A DNA stretch of 64,000 nt from Shewanella sp. AS1 (GTDB lineage Bacteria > Pseudomonadota > Gammaproteobacteria > Enterobacterales > Shewanellaceae), in the NCBI RefSeq assembly GCF_021412565.1, contig NZ_JAKCLJ010000004.1, positions 186,001 to 250,000 on the forward strand. The letters run 5' to 3'. This document shows, piece by piece, positions 1-9,129 of the stretch (position 1 is its first letter; each line of letters starts with the position of its first letter). The notes below the pieces were generated by a model. The model saw only the letters and a program-made list of their open reading frames with translations. It was not told the DNA's origin and made no database searches. A program made the translations under genes and the position numbers.

Positions 1-1
1 C

Positions 2-1420
2 ACAGATTACAGTGAATCATTGCTGGAGTTCATTACACCGGTTCATCAGGATATCGACGATTTACTCACAGACCTGACTCAGATCCATGCCTTTACGATA
101 CAAAATTTAGGTTCCCAGCAGCTGTGGCCTGTTAGCATGCCATGTTATGTGGGCGATGTGAAAGATATCCCCATCGCCGATTATGGCAGCTCTAACACAG
201 GGCAAATGAAGCACTTATACCGTAAAGGCTTAACCTATCGTTACGGCGCCCAGATGCAGATCATCTCCGGGGTGCATTTTAATTTTTCTGTCTCGGATGC
301 TCTATGGGATCGCCTCTATCAGGCTTCCGACAAGTCCCAGACGCGCTGCGATTTTGTTTCCGAAGGCTATTTTGGTCTTATCCGTAATTATCGCCGTCTG
401 GTCTGGGTGCTTCCCTATCTCTTTGGCGCATCGCCTGCACTGTGCGGCTCGTTTATCAAGGGCAGAGAAACCAACTTACCTTTCGAAAAGCTGGGTAAAG
501 GCACTCTCTATCTGCCCTATGCAACGTCCCTTCGCATGAGCGATTTAGGCTACACCAATAAGGAACAGGAGCGCTTAAACATCAGCTATAACTCCCTGGC
601 TGAATACTTAGATGGGGTCAATGCCGCCATTAAGATGCCATCATCTCAGTTTGCGGCTATCGGGGTTAAGGTCGAGGGTGAATACCGTCAGCTCAACGCC
701 AATGTGCTGCAGATTGAAAACGAGTTTTACGCGCCTATTCGCGCCAAACGCGTGACCAAACCGGGCGAGAAACCTTCACAGGCCCTTGCCAGAGCCGGGG
801 TCGAGTACATAGAAGTGCGCGCCTTGGATGTGAATCCATTCTCGGCTGTGGGGATCGAAGCATCACAGATACGTTTTCTCGATCTCTTCTTGCTCCACTG
901 TCTGCTAACGCCATCGCCCAAGTCAGATGCAAGAGAGGAACAGGCAATCGCCAAGAACCTTAATTCAGTCATCATAGAAGGGCGCAGACCCGGTTTGCAG
1001 CTCAATCGCAGCGGCCAGTCGGTGGATATTAAAACCTGGCTCAATGATCTGTTTACCGAATTGGCGACACTGGCAGAATTCCTCGATGCTGAGGATGAGA
1101 ATCAGCATTATCAGCAGGCGCTGACCTATTGGCATCAGGCTGTGGCAGATCCTGGCAAAACCCTCTCCGGCAGAGTATTAAATCAGCTGGTGGTCGAGGG
1201 AGAAGATCATAATGCTTGGGTGAAAAACTTATCTTTGCGTTATACCCAGCTGCTTAGGGAATACAGCTTAAGCCCTGAGATCGAACAGGCCTTTAGGGGG
1301 GCGGCAGAGGAGTCTTTGCAGCAGCAGGCGCAATTAGAGGCGAGCAATAGCGTGAGTTTTGAGCAGTACCTGGCCGATTATTTCGCCGACACCCAGACTG
1401 TTGCCGAGCAGGTCGGATGA
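2..1420 (+). CDS. gshA: Glutamate-cysteine ligase, 5' end outside window
   Basis: Catalyses ATP-dependent joining of L-glutamate and L-cysteine, the first step of glutathione synthesis in the cytoplasm. The reading frame is open from base 2, so the true start lies before the window. The visible 470 or so residues follow the proteobacterial GshA family (enteric type) throughout: the LEFITPV block near the visible start, WPVSMPCY, the GVHFNFS motif, PYLFGASPA, LPYATSLRMSDLGYTNK and the YIEVRALDVNPFS block that lines the active site. The stop overlaps the start of the next lipoprotein gene by 4 bases (ATGA), so the two are probably co-translated. Identity is very secure; only the N-terminus is missing. 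Confidence 0.97.
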   Translation, partial: TDYSESLLEFITPVHQDIDDLLTDLTQIHAFTIQNLGSQQLWPVSMPCYVGDVKDIPIADYGSSNTGQMKHLYRKGLTYRYGAQMQIISGVHFNFSVSDALWDRLYQASDKSQTRCDFVSEGYFGLIRNYRRLVWVLPYLFGASPALCGSFIKGRETNLPFEKLGKGTLYLPYATSLRMSDLGYTNKEQERLNISYNSLAEYLDGVNAAIKMPSSQFAAIGVKVEGEYRQLNANVLQIENEFYAPIRAKRVTKPGEKPSQALARAGVEYIEVRALDVNPFSAVGIEASQIRFLDLFLLHCLLTPSPKSDAREEQAIAKNLNSVIIEGRRPGLQLNRSGQSVDIKTWLNDLFTELATLAEFLDAEDENQHYQQALTYWHQAVADPGKTLSGRVLNQLVVEGEDHNAWVKNLSLRYTQLLREYSLSPEIEQAFRGAAEESLQQQAQLEASNSVSFEQYLADYFADTQTVAEQVG

Positions 1421-1842
1421 AATCCCTCCTTGCTTGGTTAAGTCTGTTTACGCTCCTGTCCGGCTGCGCGACTTCGCCCGATGAGATGCATTGTGGCACT
1501 GTATCGGGTTATCTGGAGCCAGACAGGTCGCAGGGGCTGTATCGCGCTGTGGTCACCCACCTCGATGGTACGCCCGTGATCTCGCGCCCCAATTATCAGC
1601 TGCCACCGGGCAAGTATGAATTTACCCTGGCAGAACTGATCGATTCAGAAACCCTGGAGGTAAAACTGGCGGCCCGCAAGACTAAGGTTCTGGTTATCCA
1701 GGTTGAAGCCGGTCAACAATATCATTTCGCAGCCAAATTTAATCAGGATAAAATCTATCGCGGCTTAGAGACGGATTACTGGCAACCTGTGATCTGGCAA
1801 CAGGCGTTTCATGAATGTGAACTGGCGCCACAATTGCCCTAA
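1417..1842 (+). CDS. Small hypothetical lipoprotein
   Basis: A 141-residue protein with a clear lipoprotein signal: a charged start, a hydrophobic stretch LLAWLSLFTLLSG and the lipobox Cys at residue 17 (LSGC). The rest is predicted soluble and periplasmic-facing with no domain I recognise; it contains a short proline-bounded segment resembling the beta-rich modules of small envelope lipoproteins. The start codon overlaps the gshA stop, which argues for translational coupling and fixes the start. No enzymatic motif is visible, so no function is proposed. Confidence 0.85.
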   Translation: MKSLLAWLSLFTLLSGCATSPDEMHCGTVSGYLEPDRSQGLYRAVVTHLDGTPVISRPNYQLPPGKYEFTLAELIDSETLEVKLAARKTKVLVIQVEAGQQYHFAAKFNQDKIYRGLETDYWQPVIWQQAFHECELAPQLP

Positions 1843-1914
1843 AGGCATTGCGTCAGGTCGGATTCGATGTGACACTAAGGCATTAATTCGCTTCTCGATT
1901 TGGTAATTTTTTTT

Positions 1915-2532
1915 ATGAAATGGCACCTCAGCATTCTGTCTGCGCTGATAATTCTGCTCCTCGGTGGCTGTGCCACTCCCCCTCCCAAAAATCCAGAGAG
2001 CCTATGTGCCATCTATCAAGAAAATCGCGACTGGTATGAGGCGGCCAAAGATGCGCGCGAGAAGTGGGGTGTGCCTGTGCATGTGCCGCTGGCCATGATG
2101 TATCAGGAGAGCTCCTTTAAGCACAATGCCGCGCCGCCGATGCAATATTTCTTAGGTTTTATTCCCATCGGCAGGGCGAGTGATGCCTATGGTTATGCCC
2201 AGGCGAAAACCATGACCTGGGATGATTATGTGCGCGAAACCGGCAACTCCTGGTCGAGCCGGAGTGATTTTGACGATGCCATGGATTTCATGGGCTGGTT
2301 TATCTACAAAACCCATAAACTCAATGGCGTTTCTAAATGGGATGCCAGAAATCAATACCTGAATTACCACGAAGGCTGGGGCGGCTATAAGCGTAAAAGC
2401 TATCTGAAAAAAGCCTGGCTGGTAAGGGTCGCCGACAAGGTCGATCAACGCTCGCGCCGTTACGCCGCCCAATATAAGACCTGTCAGGAAGATTTAGACT
2501 CCTCCTGGTTATGGCGTCTGTTTTTTGCCTAG
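1915..2532 (+). CDS. Lipoprotein with SLT-type lytic transglycosylase fold
   Basis: A 205-residue lipoprotein if started at ATG 1915; an in-frame TTG at 1900 would add five residues ahead of the natural signal peptide and is less likely. The signal ends at the lipobox LLLGGC. The mature part carries the signature of the SLT lysozyme-like fold: a catalytic-type Glu in MMYQESSF, followed by an AYGYAQ motif in the place of the usual GLMQ/GYAQ. Family members cleave the glycan strands of peptidoglycan and sit in the outer membrane. The Tyr/Trp-rich C-terminal part (NYHEGWGGY) is typical of the family. Substrate details cannot be read from the sequence. Confidence 0.85.
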   Translation: MKWHLSILSALIILLLGGCATPPPKNPESLCAIYQENRDWYEAAKDAREKWGVPVHVPLAMMYQESSFKHNAAPPMQYFLGFIPIGRASDAYGYAQAKTMTWDDYVRETGNSWSSRSDFDDAMDFMGWFIYKTHKLNGVSKWDARNQYLNYHEGWGGYKRKSYLKKAWLVRVADKVDQRSRRYAAQYKTCQEDLDSSWLWRLFFA

Positions 2533-2637
2533 ACCTCTGTTTTTGCTTAGGTCTCTGTTTTTGTTTAGGTATTAGTTGAATATATTGATTAAACAGGGAA
2601 ATTTTAAATTTTGCCGTTATTTTTGAATTGCTAGTAA

Positions 2638-2653
2638 TGTGACACTGTTCACA
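2638..2653. promoter_or_regulatory. Perfect CRP-type palindrome upstream of purE
   Basis: TGTGACACTGTTCACA is an exact TGTGA-N6-TCACA inverted repeat, the CRP consensus core. It is centred about 83 bases before the purE start and ends 15 bases before a TATAAT hexamer at 2669-2674, so it covers the expected -35 region. In that position CRP could activate (class II) or block the promoter. Binding itself is inferred from the match. Confidence 0.7.
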
Positions 2654-2674
2654 TTCTAAAAAAATGTCTATAAT
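2646..2674 (+). promoter_or_regulatory. Probable sigma-70 promoter of purE
   Basis: A perfect -10 hexamer TATAAT lies at 2669-2674. With a 17-base spacer the -35 position (2646-2651, TGTTCA) is weak, as expected for an activator-dependent promoter, and it lies inside the CRP-type palindrome. The transcript would have a leader of about 48 bases before purE. Confidence 0.55.
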
Positions 2675-2728
2675 GCGCGCCAATAATGAGTAACACCCCC
2701 AGCCCCACCCTACAAATAAGGATAAAAG

Positions 2729-3238
2729 ATGACTAAACCATTTGTTGCAGTATTAATGGGTTCTGATTCAGACTTGCCAACTATGCAGTCGACATTAGAT
2801 GTTTTAAAAAGCTTCGGTATCCAATTTGAAGCGAAAGTGACTTCAGCACACCGTACTCCAGCCGCTACTCACGCCTATGTTACCGATGCCGAAGCACGTG
2901 GCTGTAAAGTCTTTATCTGTGCAGCGGGTCTGGCTGCTCACTTAGCGGGTGCTGTTGCGGGTATCACGACTCGTCCAGTTATCGGTGTGCCAATTGATAA
3001 CGGCCCACTGCAAGGTCACGATGCTCTGTTATCGACTGTAATGATGCCAGGCGGCGTACCTGTTGCTACCGTTGCAATCGGTAGTGCAGGCGCGAAGAAC
3101 GCAGGTTACCTAGCTGCACAGATGCTGGCCGTTGGTGATGATGAGCTGGCTGCAGCAGTTAAAGCTGAGCGCGCGGCGTCTGCCGAAGCGGTTCAAGCTA
3201 AAGATGCAAAACTACAAGCTAAACTCGCTAACGTTTAA
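2729..3238 (+). CDS. purE: N5-carboxyaminoimidazole ribonucleotide mutase
   Basis: Converts N5-CAIR to CAIR in de novo purine synthesis (class I PurE, cytoplasmic, forms octamers). The 169-residue length fits class I. Visible family motifs are the GSDSDLP phosphate-binding loop near residues 11-17, SAHRTP with the conserved His near residue 41, the AAGLAAHLAG helix and PVIGVP. The C-terminal tail is Ala/Lys rich. The start is set by an AAGGAT ribosome site. The usual partner purK is not next to it in this window, so it is transcribed alone and ends at a strong terminator. The gene is preceded by a CRP-type palindrome, an uncommon arrangement for a purine gene. Confidence 0.97.
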   Translation: MTKPFVAVLMGSDSDLPTMQSTLDVLKSFGIQFEAKVTSAHRTPAATHAYVTDAEARGCKVFICAAGLAAHLAGAVAGITTRPVIGVPIDNGPLQGHDALLSTVMMPGGVPVATVAIGSAGAKNAGYLAAQMLAVGDDELAAAVKAERAASAEAVQAKDAKLQAKLANV

Positions 3239-3318
3239 TATACGCTAGCCTCGTTCTCGCCATCGCTCCAGTAGGCGCACAGGCACAACGAACAAGCATT
3301 AGCCGAGCAAGCATAATG

Positions 3319-3351
3319 CGCCGCGATTGAATAAAATCGCGGCGTTTTTTT
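3319..3351 (+). terminator. Rho-independent terminator after purE
   Basis: A perfect 10-bp stem (CGCCGCGATT pairing with AATCGCGGCG), a six-base loop and a run of seven T. It closes the purE transcript. Confidence 0.92.
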
Positions 3352-3430
3352 GTCTTAACAGGCTTGGTTTCAAAGCCTTTTTACCTCTTCCTGTTTATTT
3401 CTTTACTTTACTCGCACCCCACACCCCGTC

Positions 3431-3507
3431 GCTCGTAGCCCGCAACTCGCAGCCCGCAGCTCGCAGCCCGCAGCCCGCAACCCGCAACTCATAGCCCGTA
3501 GCTCGTA
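3431..3507. repeat. Heptamer tandem array A (RCYCGYA), 11 units
   Basis: Eleven in-phase 7-base units such as GCCCGCA, GCTCGCA, ACTCGCA and GCTCGTA, without a phase slip. The constant core is C-Y-C-G. It lies between the purE terminator and the sigma factor gene and contains no plausible gene. It belongs to the same family as the arrays at 8444, 9178, 15795 and 60830. Confidence 0.9.
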
Positions 3508-3587
3508 GCTGTGTTTAAATAGACAAATCCTCTGCGGCGGTGCAGACTCTTATGTTATAAAAAGCGGATACTAAACAGGAGTCTGCG

Positions 3588-4166
3588 TTGAGCAGCCAAG
3601 TACAGCCAGTCGATAGTGAAGTGAGCGATCAAGTCTTAATGCAGCGCTATGCAGGCGGTGATCATAAGGCATTTGAACGCCTGTATTTGAAACACAAGGG
3701 CCCGCTCTATCGCTATTTTGTTCGGCAGATCCAGGATAAGCAGTTGGCTGAAGATCTGTACCAGGATACCTGGGGGCGGGTAATTAAAGCGGCGGCCAGC
3801 TACCAAAACAGTGCCAAATTTACCACCTGGCTCTATACCATAGCCCATAACCTGTTAATCGATCATGTGCGCGCCTTAAAGCCGGTAGAGAGTGTTGAAA
3901 ATCTCGATGAACTGCAAGTACAGCGGTCGCAAAGTGAAGTCGAGGCCGCGTCTGAAAAACAGGCGAAAAGCAGCCTGCTGACCCATTGCATCACTCTACT
4001 GCCTCAGGTGCAGAAAGAGGCTTTTCTGCTCAGTATCGAGCTTGGGCTGACCGCTGCTGTGATAGCCGAGATAGTCGATGCCGGGCTCGAAGCCACCAAG
4101 AGCCGCCTGCGTTACGCCAATCAATCCCTTAAAACCTGCGTTCAACAAAAGTGGCAGGAGCAATAA
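3588..4166 (+). CDS. ECF-type RNA polymerase sigma factor
   Basis: A 192-residue sigma-70 family protein of the extracytoplasmic-function group. Region 2 spans roughly residues 22-92 (FERLYLKHKGPLYRYFVRQI, then the core-binding and -10-recognition segment ending FTTWLYTIAHNLLIDHVR), and region 4 spans roughly residues 125-185 (LLPQVQKEAFLL, then the helix-turn-helix ending ATKSRLRYANQSL). The start is TTG at 3588, placed 7 bases after an AGGAG site. The gene is followed after one base by a membrane protein gene, the usual layout of a sigma/anti-sigma pair. Its target genes are unknown; autoregulation is common in the family but no promoter motif was confirmed here. Confidence 0.92.
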   Translation: MSSQVQPVDSEVSDQVLMQRYAGGDHKAFERLYLKHKGPLYRYFVRQIQDKQLAEDLYQDTWGRVIKAAASYQNSAKFTTWLYTIAHNLLIDHVRALKPVESVENLDELQVQRSQSEVEAASEKQAKSSLLTHCITLLPQVQKEAFLLSIELGLTAAVIAEIVDAGLEATKSRLRYANQSLKTCVQQKWQEQ

Positions 4167-4167
4167 G

Positions 4168-4908
4168 ATGGAAAAAGATAAGCAAACCCCAAATGGCGAT
4201 CCCCGCTTGGAGGATCAAAGCTGGAATAAGGAGCTAAAACAGCTCTATCAGGCCCAGGCAAATGAGGAGCCAGGCTCGGCGCTGGATAAGCAGATATTGG
4301 CCCGGGCCAAGGCTCATAGCGAATCCAGTAAAACGAAGGACGCGAAGATGTCAGTCTCGCCGCAAAAAGTGGTCTTTTGGCGCAAATATCGCTGGACCCT
4401 CTCCTCGGCGGCATCGGCCGTATTACTGGTTTCATTGTTATTGGTAAATCAGCAAACTGACGATATCCCATCGCCTCTGCCTATGGCGGCTAAACCTGCG
4501 CGTCTACTTTCGTCTCAGCCCATCCAGACCAGTCCAGTTGAAGGGGCAGGAGAGCAAAAAGAGGGTGAGCAACCCGCGCAGGCCCTATCTATACAGACGG
4601 AGCAAATACAGGCTGAGCTCATGCCGTCAGAACCAATACCGACAGAACAGATGAAGGCAAAACAAGCGCAGACAGAGCCCATGCAGTTAGAGCAGGCGCC
4701 ACAGTCCGATAAAACCGTACCTAAGCTAACAATGTCCGATAAGCAGGCGCTTTATCATCTGAGCCAATTGGTCAATAGTCAGCAGTGGCAGGAGGCAAGT
4801 AAGCTGCTTGAGCGGATCAACCAAGAGCGGCCTCAGCTGGCCGACAAGGACCATCCTCAACATCAAGAGTGGCGCGACTTGAGTGAGGCTATCGAGCTTG
4901 CCAAGTAA
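4168..4908 (+). CDS. Single-pass membrane protein, probable anti-sigma partner
   Basis: A 246-residue protein starting at ATG 4168, one base after the sigma gene stop. Residues 1-76 are hydrophilic and presumably cytoplasmic, one membrane segment follows (about 77-95, SSAASAVLLVSLLLV), and the rest is periplasmic. The periplasmic part holds a Gln/Glu/Pro-rich stretch with loose repeats of the form QTEQ/MPSEP/PTEQM (about residues 125-180) and a final helical segment. No zinc-binding anti-sigma motif (HXXXCXXC) is visible, so the anti-sigma role rests on position and topology only. Confidence 0.7.
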   Translation: MEKDKQTPNGDPRLEDQSWNKELKQLYQAQANEEPGSALDKQILARAKAHSESSKTKDAKMSVSPQKVVFWRKYRWTLSSAASAVLLVSLLLVNQQTDDIPSPLPMAAKPARLLSSQPIQTSPVEGAGEQKEGEQPAQALSIQTEQIQAELMPSEPIPTEQMKAKQAQTEPMQLEQAPQSDKTVPKLTMSDKQALYHLSQLVNSQQWQEASKLLERINQERPQLADKDHPQHQEWRDLSEAIELAK

Positions 4909-5035
4909 ATGTGTTAGTGCATGTTTGTTACATTTTCTCATTGATATTTGATGAGAAAGAGATGACGCTGACCTAAAAGTTTTGTTAGTTTGAGACCCTT
5001 ATAAAATGGAAGCAATCAAATTATTTGGGATCAAT

Positions 5036-8000
5036 ATGAAACTCAGTCGTATATTTGCCAGTTGTGTGCTTGCGCTAGGCACACTCCAATCTTCATCACT
5101 GCTTGCCGATTCTGCTCACGCCACAGCGGCTGTTTTCGATAATCAGGGTTACTATCGCGCCCCGGCGATTCAAGACAATACTCTGGTGTTTACCGCCGAA
5201 GGAGATCTCTGGACACAATCACTGGATGATGATTCTGCCCGCCGACTGACCAGCCTGCCTGCCGAAGAGATGGGCGCCGCCATATCGAAAGATGGTAAGT
5301 GGGTGGCTTATGTCGCTAATTATGAAGGGGCAAGTGAGGTCTATGTCATTCCTATTCAGGGCGGTGTGGCCAAGCGGGTCAGTTTCGAGAACAGTCAGGT
5401 GCGAGTGCAGGGCTGGACGCCGGACGGTCAGATACTCTATGCCACAGACAATGCCTTTGGTCCCGCCAATTACTGGGTGCTTCGCAGTGTCGAACCTGAA
5501 ACTTTAACCACCACAGATTACCCCCTGGCCGATGCCATCGAAGGGGCGATCGACGATGCAGGTAAAACCGTGTTCTTCACCCGCTTTGGCTTGCAGACCA
5601 CGGGTGATAATGCCAAGGTCTATCGCGGCGGTGCTAAAGGGGAGCTGTGGCGCTACAACTTAGGCAGCGACAAGGAAGCGGTATTGCTCACGGGCGATCA
5701 TTCAGGTTCTGTACGTCAGCCCATGTTGTATCAGGACAGGCTCTATTTTATCAGCGATGCCAGCGGCAACGACAACATCTGGTCCATGGATCTCAATGGC
5801 AAGGATATTCGTCAGCTGACGCAATTTAGTGACTGGCAGGTGCGCGGCGCCCGTATCGACAAGGGGCGCATCGTGTTCCAGCAGGGCGCGGATATCAAGC
5901 TCTATGATATTGCCGCTAATCAGACCAAAACCTTAGCGATTCATCTGACTTCAGACTTCAGCTCGCGCCGCGAGCACTGGGTGACCGATCCGATGAAATA
6001 TGCCACTTCTGCGCATCTTGCACCATCGGGCGATAAAGTGGTGATCACCGCCCGCAGCCATGTGGCCATTGCCGGTATCGATGGCTCACGTCTGGTCGAG
6101 CTTGCCCTAGATGGCAAACACAGGGTGCGCGACGCCGTAATGAGCCCCAATGGTAAGTGGGTTTATGCCATCAGCGATGCCAGCGGCGAGCAGGAGATCT
6201 GGCGCTACGCCGCCGATGGCCGCGAGGATGCTAAACAGTTAACCACCGACGGTGGCAGCATGCGTATGGGGCTGCATTTGTCACCCGATGGTCGCTATCT
6301 GGCCCATGATGACTATGAGGGCAACCTCTGGCTGTTAGATATAGGCAAAGGCAAGAACCGTAAGATCATCACCCAAGGTCAGGGGCTTGGGCCTTATACG
6401 GATGTGGTTTGGTCGAAAGACAGCAGTTTTATTGCTGTCACCAAAAATGAGATAGGCCAGCAACGGCCGCAAATTGTGCTCTACTCGGTGCATGAGGAAA
6501 AAGCCCAGAGCCTAACCAGCGATAAATATGAGTCCTTTTCACCCGCATTCAGCCCGGATGGTCAGTGGCTCTATTTCATCTCTAACCGCGCGTTTAATGC
6601 CACGCCAAATTCCCCTTGGGGAGACAGGAATCTTGGCCCTGTGTTTGATAATCGCAGCCAGATCTTTGCCTTAGCCTTAAGGGGCGATGCCCAGTTCCCC
6701 TTTGCTAAGCCCAATGAGTTAACCGCCAAGATTGAGCAAGCCGATGCCGATGCCGAGGTCAAAATTGACTGGACTGGCCTGCAACAGCGTTTGTGGCAAG
6801 TGCCTGTCGCAGCGGGTAATTACAATCGCCTCAAGGTGACTGAAAATGGCCTGTATCTGTTGGCCAGCTCCATTACCCCAGGCAGTCATCCGGCGCTTAA
6901 GTTGATAAAATTTAATCCTCTCAATCCTAAGCTCGACACCTTCAGCGAGGATGTGGGCGATTATGGCTTATCAGCCGATGGCAGCAAATTGCTGCTACGC
7001 AAGGCCAGCGATGAAGGCAAAGAGATGTTGATTGTGCCGGCCGGCGATGCCATGCCTGCGGATGTGAGTCAGGCTAAGGTGCAAACCCAGCAGTGGCAAC
7101 TGGCTATCTCGCCACGGCTCGAATGGCAACAGATGTTTGAAGATGCCTGGTTAATGCACCGTGACTCCTTCTTCGACAAAAAGATGCGCGGCCTGGACTG
7201 GCAGGCAACTAAGGCTAAATATCAACCTCTGCTGTTGCGCTTGACCGACAGACACGAGCTTAACGATATCTTTAAGCAGATGATGGGTGAGCTCGATGCC
7301 TTGCATTCTCAGGTGCGCGGCGGCGATCTGCCGACTAACCCCAATCTGCCCCTTGCCGCTAACTTAGGGGCTCGACTGGAGCAGACTAAGCAAGGGGTGA
7401 AAATTGCTCATATTTATCAGAATGATGCCGAACTGCCGAGTCAAGCATCGCCCCTGGGGCGTGTAGATGTCGATGCCAAAATAGGCGACATTATCACTGC
7501 TATCAATGGTAAAACGGTTAACAGTGTCGCCGATGTGGCGCATCATCTGCGAAATCAAGCCGATAAGCAGGTGCTTTTAACCTTAAAGCGCGGCAGTAAA
7601 ACCCATAAGACCATAGTGGTGCCTGTGAATAATCGCAGCAACGCTAGCCTGCGTTATCTGGACTGGGTTAACCATAATGCCAGCCAAGTCACTCAGGGCA
7701 GTGATGGCGATATTGGTTATTTACACCTTTACGCTATGGGGGCAGGGGACATCGCCAGCTTTGCTCGTGAGTTCTATGCCAACATCAATAAGAAAGGTCT
7801 GATCATAGATGTGCGCCGAAATCGTGGTGGCAATATCGACAGCTGGATCATCGAAAAACTGCTGCGCCGTACCTGGATGTTCTGGCAGCCAACACAGGGC
7901 GATGCTTACCCCAATATGCAGCAGAGTTTCCGTGGTCACATTGCCGTGCTGACCGATCAGCTCACCTACTCAGATGGCGAGACATTCTCAGCGGGAATTA

Positions 8001-8326
8001 AAGCCTTAGGGATCGCGCCGCTCATCGGCAAGCAAACGGCCGGGGCCGGGGTCTGGTTATCGGGACGTAATTCTCTGACAGATAAAGGCATGGCGCGGGT
8101 GGCCGAATATCCACAATACGCAATGGATGGCCGCTGGATAGTCGAGGGGCGTGGAATAAGCCCGGATATCGAAGTGGACAACCTGCCGCTGGCGACCTTT
8201 AAGGGTCAAGATGCACAGCTTGAAAAAGCGATAGGTTACTTAAAAGCCGAGCTGGAAAAATCCCCTGTCAAACCATTTAAGGCACAGCCTATGCCTGCAT
8301 CGGGAATGGCAAAAGATATTAACTAG
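5036..8326 (+). CDS. Tricorn-like periplasmic S41 protease
   Basis: A 1096-residue exported protease homologous to archaeal tricorn protease, which trims peptides. ATG 5036 is preferred over ATG 5006 because it follows a GGGA site and opens directly into a signal peptide (cut near ADSAHA). The order is: two beta-propeller regions with repeated 'SPDG'-type blades (about 40-620, e.g. SKDGKWVAY, SPNGKWVY, SPDGRYLA, SPDGQWLYF), a core helical domain with LDALHSQV (catalytic-type His), a PDZ domain (about 790-850, GDIITAINGKTV), and the S41 catalytic domain with the nucleophile Ser near residue 979 in TYSDGETF and GISPDIEVD near the end. It is monocistronic. An extracytoplasmic quality-control or peptide-recycling role is inferred. 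Confidence 0.93.
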   Translation: MKLSRIFASCVLALGTLQSSSLLADSAHATAAVFDNQGYYRAPAIQDNTLVFTAEGDLWTQSLDDDSARRLTSLPAEEMGAAISKDGKWVAYVANYEGASEVYVIPIQGGVAKRVSFENSQVRVQGWTPDGQILYATDNAFGPANYWVLRSVEPETLTTTDYPLADAIEGAIDDAGKTVFFTRFGLQTTGDNAKVYRGGAKGELWRYNLGSDKEAVLLTGDHSGSVRQPMLYQDRLYFISDASGNDNIWSMDLNGKDIRQLTQFSDWQVRGARIDKGRIVFQQGADIKLYDIAANQTKTLAIHLTSDFSSRREHWVTDPMKYATSAHLAPSGDKVVITARSHVAIAGIDGSRLVELALDGKHRVRDAVMSPNGKWVYAISDASGEQEIWRYAADGREDAKQLTTDGGSMRMGLHLSPDGRYLAHDDYEGNLWLLDIGKGKNRKIITQGQGLGPYTDVVWSKDSSFIAVTKNEIGQQRPQIVLYSVHEEKAQSLTSDKYESFSPAFSPDGQWLYFISNRAFNATPNSPWGDRNLGPVFDNRSQIFALALRGDAQFPFAKPNELTAKIEQADADAEVKIDWTGLQQRLWQVPVAAGNYNRLKVTENGLYLLASSITPGSHPALKLIKFNPLNPKLDTFSEDVGDYGLSADGSKLLLRKASDEGKEMLIVPAGDAMPADVSQAKVQTQQWQLAISPRLEWQQMFEDAWLMHRDSFFDKKMRGLDWQATKAKYQPLLLRLTDRHELNDIFKQMMGELDALHSQVRGGDLPTNPNLPLAANLGARLEQTKQGVKIAHIYQNDAELPSQASPLGRVDVDAKIGDIITAINGKTVNSVADVAHHLRNQADKQVLLTLKRGSKTHKTIVVPVNNRSNASLRYLDWVNHNASQVTQGSDGDIGYLHLYAMGAGDIASFAREFYANINKKGLIIDVRRNRGGNIDSWIIEKLLRRTWMFWQPTQGDAYPNMQQSFRGHIAVLTDQLTYSDGETFSAGIKALGIAPLIGKQTAGAGVWLSGRNSLTDKGMARVAEYPQYAMDGRWIVEGRGISPDIEVDNLPLATFKGQDAQLEKAIGYLKAELEKSPVKPFKAQPMPASGMAKDIN

Positions 8327-8389
8327 TGTGAATTAATATGGTTTTAATTTCTTAAGCTTATTTTAGTTTTTTATTGTAATGTGAGTTTC

Positions 8390-8433
8390 GAAGGCTATTG
8401 ATCACTCAGTTCCCAGATCGATAGCCTTCATTT
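8390..8433 (+). terminator. Terminator-like hairpin after the tricorn gene
   Basis: A 14-bp stem (GAAGGCTATTGATC with GATCGATAGCCTTC, one G-T pair) and a 12-base loop, followed by ATTTTAT. The T run is short, so termination strength is uncertain. Confidence 0.7.
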
Positions 8434-8443
8434 TATCCCCGCC

Positions 8444-8560
8444 CCTCGCTTCCTCGCTTCCTCGCTTCCTCGCTTCCTCGCTCCTCGCTTCCTCGCACCT
8501 CGCACCTCGCACCTCGCACCTCGCACCTCGCACCTCGCACCTCGCACCTCGAAACTCGAT
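8444..8560. repeat. Heptamer/octamer tandem array B (CCTCGCA)
   Basis: It begins with units CCTCGCTT (period 8, four copies), one CCTCGCT and another CCTCGCTT, then switches to eight perfect CCTCGCA units, CCTCGAA and ACTCGAT with exact period 7. It lies in the 418-base gap between the tricorn gene terminator and hpf, which otherwise shows only AT-rich sequence. Same family as the other arrays. Confidence 0.92.
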
Positions 8561-8744
8561 TAACATTTGTTAAGACTGCTTGCCTTTAACTCAAACCAAG
8601 CGTAGATATGAACAGGGGCAAGATAGATTTTTAACGGATTTTGACCCAAGCTTAAAAGGCACAAGAAAAAGTGGGTATCACTCCTTGTTTTTCTACAATC
8701 TGCCCCAAGTTCTTTATTGAAGTCATTAAGAAAAAGGAAAACCT

Positions 8745-9101
8745 ATGAAAATAAATCTTTCCGGTCATCACGTAGATATCACAGACTCAATCAGAGAGGA
8801 CGTCACTCAAAAGTTTTCCAAAATCGCCACACACTTCCCAAGCCTTATCTCGCTCGACATCATCATAGCCAAAGAGCATGGTGAGTTTGAAGTTGAGCTC
8901 AGAACCAATTATGAAGGGGGCCGAATTTCAACCTCAGGCAGTGACGAGGTGATGTATCCAGCCATCAGCACAGCTGCTAAAAAACTGGATGCCGCGTTAA
9001 AACATCGTAAAGGCCAGTTAAAAGCCGATCTACATGCCAAACCTAGTGTTACCAGAGAAGAGATCGCAGCCGAATACATCCAAGAGATGAAACTGGTATA
9101 G
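8745..9101 (+). CDS. hpf: Ribosome hibernation promoting factor (short type)
   Basis: A 118-residue protein of the HPF/YfiA family, which binds the decoding centre of the 30S subunit in resting cells and blocks or dimerises ribosomes. The opening MKINLSGHHVDITDSIRE, the central charged strands (IIAKEHGEFEVELRTNYEGG) and the basic helix KKLDAALKHRKGQLKADL match the family. The short form lacks the long C-terminal dimerisation domain. The start follows a good AAGGAAAA site. It is followed by a strong hairpin terminator; it is not next to rpoN or PTS genes, unlike in enterics. Confidence 0.93.
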   Translation: MKINLSGHHVDITDSIREDVTQKFSKIATHFPSLISLDIIIAKEHGEFEVELRTNYEGGRISTSGSDEVMYPAISTAAKKLDAALKHRKGQLKADLHAKPSVTREEIAAEYIQEMKLV

Positions 9102-9129
9102 GCAGATGAAGTAAATATTTGCTAACCGT

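Noticed and set aside
727..1044. Antisense frame over gshA
   Set aside because: A shadow of the strongly conserved gshA coding sequence, with no start signal.
8444..8560. CRISPR array
   Set aside because: Units are 7-8 bases with no spacers, and no cas genes are in the window.
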